NCBI GenBank assembly: GCA_916700875.1
Contig: CAKAKS010000004.1
Coordinates: 18,339,444 to 18,403,443 of the forward strand
Direction: 5' to 3'
DNA from: Sebastes aleutianus
Lineage: Eukaryota > Chordata > Actinopteri > Perciformes > Sebastidae
Length of the DNA stretch: 64,000 nucleotides
Shown here piece by piece: positions 62,837 through 64,000 of this stretch. Positions within the stretch are counted from its first letter, which is position 1, and every line of letters begins with the position of its first letter. A model generated the notes under the pieces. It was given only the letters and a program-made list of their open reading frames with translations. It was not told the DNA's origin and searched no databases. A program made the position numbers and the translations under genes.

Positions 62837-63664
62837 CTGTAGAAAGAAGGACAAAAATGAATGCACGAAATTATTATGGAACATTTATATCAGGGTAAGG
62901 CTAAGGGTTACGTAGGCTAAGGGTACTAAGGGTTAATATAAGCATAAAATTCCATCAAAACAGTGTAAACAGTGTATATGTTTAAAAATGTTACATGGCC
63001 ATATGTTTTATGTTTTTCTAGCCCAAAATGATGTCTTCAAAGTGCTGATTTTGGTCTGACCAACAGTCAAAAACCCCTGAAGGTATAACGTTTTATTGCT
63101 ATGCAAAAAAAGCAGCAAATGTTAATCTTTGGAAAGCTGAAATAAAAATCTGGTATTCTTACTGGATAAATAACGATTCAATGTCCTCAGTATCAGCCAT
63201 ATGATTGTATTTTTGGCAGTTCAATTCTAAAATTCATATTTGGTGATAACAATGTGAAAGTGTCCTGTACATTTAAAAAAGCCGCTGTAGTAATTTGCCC
63301 TCTAATACAGAGTTGAACTTACTTGCGCGGTGACTGGCCGGTGCAGACGGCAGTCTGGAGCTGGGCACGCTGGGTAATCCGCCCATACTCTTCATGTTGT
63401 CCTCCAGCTCCTCCTGTTCCAGCTCCTCCAGCTCGGCCATCAGCTCATCCTAAAAAAACACAAGTTACACAGGAGTGTTGTTAGATGCATTTTGTAAAAG
63501 AGAGTGAATGCTGCTATGAAAGTTGATTTTGATATTGGAAGTAAAAGATCTCAACCTCGTCATATGTCTCGCCGAAAGGTCCAGAGATTGCTTCACTGAT
63601 CTCTTTGGCCACGTCCTGTTGCTCTGTGATGTCCTGCATCAGATCATCTATCTTGTCAATGTCC
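62775..63664 (-). CDS. chmp4c: CHMP4-type ESCRT-III subunit, closest to CHMP4C (last three coding exons, partial)
   Basis: Three minus-strand exons (63,664-63,556; 63,449-63,323; 62,836-62,775) join in phase to TGA. Charged multivesicular body protein 4 (Snf7) polymerises into the ESCRT-III filaments that cut membrane necks in endosomes, cytokinesis and nuclear-envelope repair; CHMP4C also acts in the abscission checkpoint. The fragment covers helices alpha4-alpha5 (DIDKIDDLMQDITEQQDVAK, then DELMAELEELEQEEL) and the C-terminal alpha6 region ending DDDDMAMLASWAT, which binds Bro1 domains such as ALIX. ITEQQD..EISEA and the terminal WAT resemble CHMP4C more than 4A or 4B, judged from memory. 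The 5' exons lie past the right edge. The orientation opposes plxdc2. Confidence 0.85.
62837..63322 (-). other. chmp4c last intron
   Basis: This intron has 486 bases, with proper GT and AG ends. It is AT-rich, and I see no repeat I can bound. Confidence 0.7.
63323..63449 (-). CDS. chmp4c: chmp4c exon (alpha5 and linker)
   Basis: This exon has 127 bases, with acceptor TTTTTTTAG and donor GTAAGT. It encodes the acidic helix DELMAELEELEQEELEDNMK and a Ser/Pro linker, LPSVPSSRLPSAPASHRA. Confidence 0.9.
63556..63664 (-). CDS. chmp4c: chmp4c exon (alpha4 region)
   Basis: This exon has 109 bases, with acceptor TATTTTCAG and donor GTTGAG. The leading G completes the codon before DIDKIDDLMQDI. It ends FGETYDE in phase 0. 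Confidence 0.88.
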
Positions 63665-64000
63665 CTGAAAATAATAGAAGAGAGAGGCAAAGAGTTTAGA
63701 TTACACATCACTGTAAACTTAAGTTTAAACTTTTTCCTCACTTTAAGGAGTTCCTTTAAAAACAACCCCCCAAATTATATATATATATTATTTTTTTTTA
63801 TTCTTGGATGCTATAAAGCAAAAAGATGGAAACAATTAACTGTAAATTATAGGGCTGCAGCTAATCATTATTTCATTATTGAAAATGATCATGATTATTT
63901 TCCCTTTCATTTATTAATAGTTTTCTTTTTTCACCTAAAAAACAAAAACAATTTGTAAACTTTTGTCCTGATTTGAGGATTTTCCTTTTAGCTTTATGAA
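63665..64000 (-). other. chmp4c intron, truncated by window edge
   Basis: No exon is visible here. A fragment starting TAGGGCTGCAGCTAATCATT at 63,849 begins a repeat of the ATTAATCGATTAAT-rich family seen elsewhere in the window. Confidence 0.6.

Noticed and set aside
1..64000. A previously undescribed defence, toxin or biosynthetic system
   Set aside because: All convincing coding sequence belongs to known animal families, and the remaining structure is explained by transposons and tandem repeats.

Overview
The window is vertebrate nuclear DNA, almost certainly from a teleost fish and probably a percomorph. Long introns with GT-AG boundaries interrupt short, highly conserved exons. The introns and spacers are packed with non-autonomous DNA transposons, a tRNA-derived SINE and (GT)n microsatellites typical of spiny-rayed fish. 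There is no bacterial-style gene organisation, CRISPR array or operon.

Layout. From about 287 to 49.9 kb the plus strand carries the 3' twelve coding exons of a plexin-domain-containing protein gene, best called plxdc2. These exons join into one uninterrupted frame of 425 codons plus stop. They cover most of the ectodomain (nidogen-like region and cysteine-rich PSI module), a Ser/Thr/Pro-rich stalk, one transmembrane helix and the conserved cytoplasmic tail. The first exons lie before the window. A 3' UTR of about 1.7 kb ends at an AATAAA. From 49.9 to 59.0 kb is a gene-free, transposon-rich spacer. On the minus strand at 59.0-60.9 kb is a complete two-exon gene for a 270-residue AIG1/GIMAP-type GTPase; an in-frame stop upstream of the ATG and a phase-consistent splice support it. 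At 62.5-64.0 kb, also on the minus strand, are the last three coding exons of an ESCRT-III subunit of the CHMP4 group, closest to CHMP4C; its 5' exons lie beyond the right edge.

Nothing links the three genes functionally: a cell-surface receptor, a cytosolic immune-type GTPase and a membrane-scission factor. Their adjacency looks like ordinary synteny, with plxdc2 converging on the GTPase gene.

The unusual content is the transposon archaeology. Several insertions can be bounded to the base by target-site duplications: an 8-bp exact duplication around a 660-bp hAT element carrying transposase relics; a 1.6-kb hAT inside another repeat; a hAT inside a TTAA-flanked element; and a 9-bp duplication for one repeat inside another. 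An 882-bp element is a near-complete palindrome. I found no support for a previously undescribed biological system; the palindrome, the nested elements and the divergent GTPase are the best leads.
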